DNA from: Fragilaria crotonensis
Taxonomy: Eukaryota > Bacillariophyta > Fragilariophyceae > Fragilariales > Fragilariaceae
Length of the DNA stretch: 43,685 bases
Assembly: GCA_022925895.1 (NCBI GenBank)
Contig: JAKSYS010000529.1
Coordinates: forward strand, 1 to 43,685
Direction: 5' to 3'
This document shows, one piece after another, positions 41,799 through 43,685 of this stretch. The first letter of the stretch is position 1; every line of letters starts with the position of its first letter. The notes beneath the pieces were generated by a model. The model saw nothing but the letters and a program-made list of their open reading frames with translations. It was not told where the DNA came from and made no database searches. The translations under genes were made by a program, and so were the position numbers.

Positions 41799-43685
41799 TT
41801 AAAGTTTCTTGTTCTTTTTGGTCGACTTAGTGGGCGCTCTGGTTGGCTTTCTCGTCGGCTTGTTTGCGGGCTTTTTGGTGGGCTTTCTTGTCGGCTTTCT
41901 CGTCGGCTTTCTCGTCGGCATTCTCGTCGGCTTGTAATTGGCGGCTTTAAGCGCGCGTCCGAGGTATCGTTTCTGACTGACACCGCCCATCTTTTCGATC
42001 AAGAGATCAAGACAACCGTAGAACTTTCCGGGAGTGTGGATCATCATCAGGGAGCCCGTCACACTGTGGATCAAAATGTTTTCGCTGTCTTCGAAAAAGA
42101 CACAACCGGCCTCTAACCCTTGGGCCATTCGGCAACTCAAACAATTCGTTCGTAGTCGAGAACCAGTGCTTCAGGATCATGGTAAAGAAGTCCCGACAGA
42201 ACAGCCTGGTCATCTTCAGTCTCGCCGATGTCTACGATCCAGGAGATGGAGAATGTTCCTTGCTGAACCGGCGAAGACGCCAGCATTCAAGTAAGCACTT
42301 GCCTGGTATTCTCCCGTCCGATGATACGAGTTCCGACATGAAGGTTTTCCATGCGTTGATACGGAAGCCATCCTCGTACTGGCATGTGTCCTTTCCAGAG
42401 GTGCAGGCTCGCTCCTTTCGTTCGCCTGTGATCGGATCGAAGTAGTCGAGTGGACCAGCTTGGCTCATGGCCGAAACACAGCACTGAGGTTCAGCTGACA
42501 TTACCACAGCATCAGGTCGGTTAATCGTCATTCTCTGATAGGACGAGATGAAATGGGAAACGATGCTGCTGCTGACTCTCTGTCAGGGACATTCAGCAGG
42601 ACGTCTCTTGCATCCGAGACAACAACGAGGGTGTCGTCGCTCATTTCCTTCAGAATGTCACGGATGTGCAGATACTTGTCACCCCATCCCTTGAAGCTCG
42701 TACCTGCTCCGAATGTTGTTGTCTCGATTCCAACCCGTTCGCTCGTCTGGAGGAAAAACCCAAGCGAGGAATTCTCTTCGTACTGTTCGGTGCTCGACGT
42801 CTCAAACATGATGATATGAACCTTATTGAAGGTTTGCTTGTTTGAAAACATCTTTTTGGATTGAAGCGAACTGGACATCTCAACAGGGAAGGGAATCTTT
42901 TTAAGCGGCAAGCCGAACTCGCGGATGCTGTAGTCTTCTTCGTAGAACAATTCCAAAGTCGACTCAATGCGAGGAGTCATCAGCTTCGACAGGAGATCCC
43001 AGGACCCAGAAAGCTCGCTGGAAGTGACGTCAGTGAGCTTATCTTTTGTTGCGAAGATGGCCTCATTGTCATGCTCACCCCAACCAGATGATCCGAACGC
43101 CTCCCACGCTCCGATCCTTTCGAGCAAAGATCTTGCGTCGGCTTCGGCGGTCTCGAGGTGACCGACAAAGTTGAGCGTGGGACAAACTTTCTGTCGATCC
43201 AGGTGCTCATTGGAATCCAGTGCTTGTCATCACAGGTCTGAATAAGTGATACAAAGTCAGACATGGTCTGGTACTTGTGGAGACAGTTTTGGTCTTGAGG
43301 ACAACATGCTTGCTTGATTGAGGCATCGCCGCTCATGACTTTGTCGAGGAAGGTGGACAGAAAGCGATCCTTTGGGTCACGAACGAAGGTGGCTCTGGTG
43401 TACTCGGAGAATTCATCATCGCCGCGGCCTGCTCGGGGAAAATCCGAGCCGGACAAGTCCTTCAAAAGAATCATCGTCGATTGACTTCCAGTTCTCCAAT
43501 CCCATCATACGTCGAAGCAGCATCAACCAGAGGGTGTCAGCGACCTTTGGAACTGGAAAAAGATGAGCTTGTGCTCTCAATAACGATTGGGGAAGAGTCG
43601 ATCATATTGATGAACATATGATCATCTTGTTCCACAGGAATGTAGGACGATGAACCGTTCGAGGTCACATTCCAAAATGGAATGG
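41799..43685 (-). pseudogene. Sulfotransferase / glycosyltransferase fusion, copy 3, many small indels, 5' end outside window
   Basis: Homology to copies 1 and 2 covers the whole segment, but small deletions break the frame repeatedly: near 42050 (GGAGGCCTTCGTC reduced), 42117, 42137-42152, 42233, 42328, 42567 (GCTGGCTGCTG to GCTGCTGCTG), 43181 (GGGG to GGG), about 43405 and 43571. The DxxD and YLNAG regions can still be recognised in pieces. Most losses collapse short repeats, which fits either decay or a poorly corrected assembly of a repeated region; I label it pseudogene provisionally. The tail (41802-41937) is short and ends KSTKKNKKL, as in copy 2. Confidence 0.7.

Larger units (their letters stand above)
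40673..43685. repeat. Segmental duplication, unit 3 (cut by window end)
   Basis: It repeats the reductase pseudogene, spacer and fusion gene of unit 2 with many extra 1-6 bp losses. The unit continues past the window, so the number of units in the genome is unknown. Confidence 0.85.

Overview
The window reads as nuclear DNA of a stramenopile alga, most probably a diatom. Genes are eukaryotic, with short GT-AG introns of about 85-335 bp. They lie on both strands with no operon logic. The protein set includes an ER thioredoxin-fold protein, a plant-type nucleotide-sugar 4,6-dehydratase, an ankyrin-kinase fusion and a secretory-pathway enzyme with a Pro-Thr-Arg-Lys repeat tail, a combination typical of diatoms. 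The species cannot be named from sequence alone. I saw no tRNA, rRNA, CRISPR array or plasmid-type origin.

Left part (1-16 kb) is ordinary gene space broken by small DNA transposons. In order it holds a hAT-like MITE (214-534), a nucleotide-sugar 4,6-dehydratase (728-2129), a TA-flanked element carrying a nested hAT-like element (2415-3814), a small two-exon membrane protein (4246-4628), an ankyrin-kinase-Cys-rich fusion on the minus strand (5012-8418), a DUF1295/steroid-reductase-like protein (9656-10539) convergent with a multi-pass protein that shares its N-terminal module (11024-11782), a drug/metabolite transporter (11997-13253), a PDI-like protein (13861-14460) and an unknown beta-rich protein (14715-15790).

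Middle part (16-26.5 kb) is repeat country. A 3.7-kb transposon with a DDE transposase (16287-19970) is followed 46 bp later by a 686-bp element with perfect 38-bp inverted ends (20016-20701). Then come an acidic hypothetical protein (22381-23046) and a degenerate tandem array of about 360-450 bp units (24214-26290), itself interrupted by a third hAT-like MITE.

Right part (26.5-43.7 kb) is a three-fold tandem segmental duplication with a unit of about 6.7-6.9 kb. Each unit has an aldo/keto reductase (full only in unit 1, truncated pseudogenes in units 2 and 3) and, on the opposite strand, a two-domain enzyme: an N-terminal sulfotransferase joined to a PLOD-type glycosyltransferase with a Pro-Thr-Arg-Lys repeat tail. 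This fusion is the most interesting item. Its domains suggest an enzyme that both glycosylates and sulfates secreted, possibly cell-wall, glycoproteins.

A technical warning runs through the whole window. At least five otherwise well-conserved genes are broken by small indels, most of them in homopolymers. That pattern fits uncorrected long-read errors better than pseudogenisation, except in the reductase copies, whose larger shared deletions are real.
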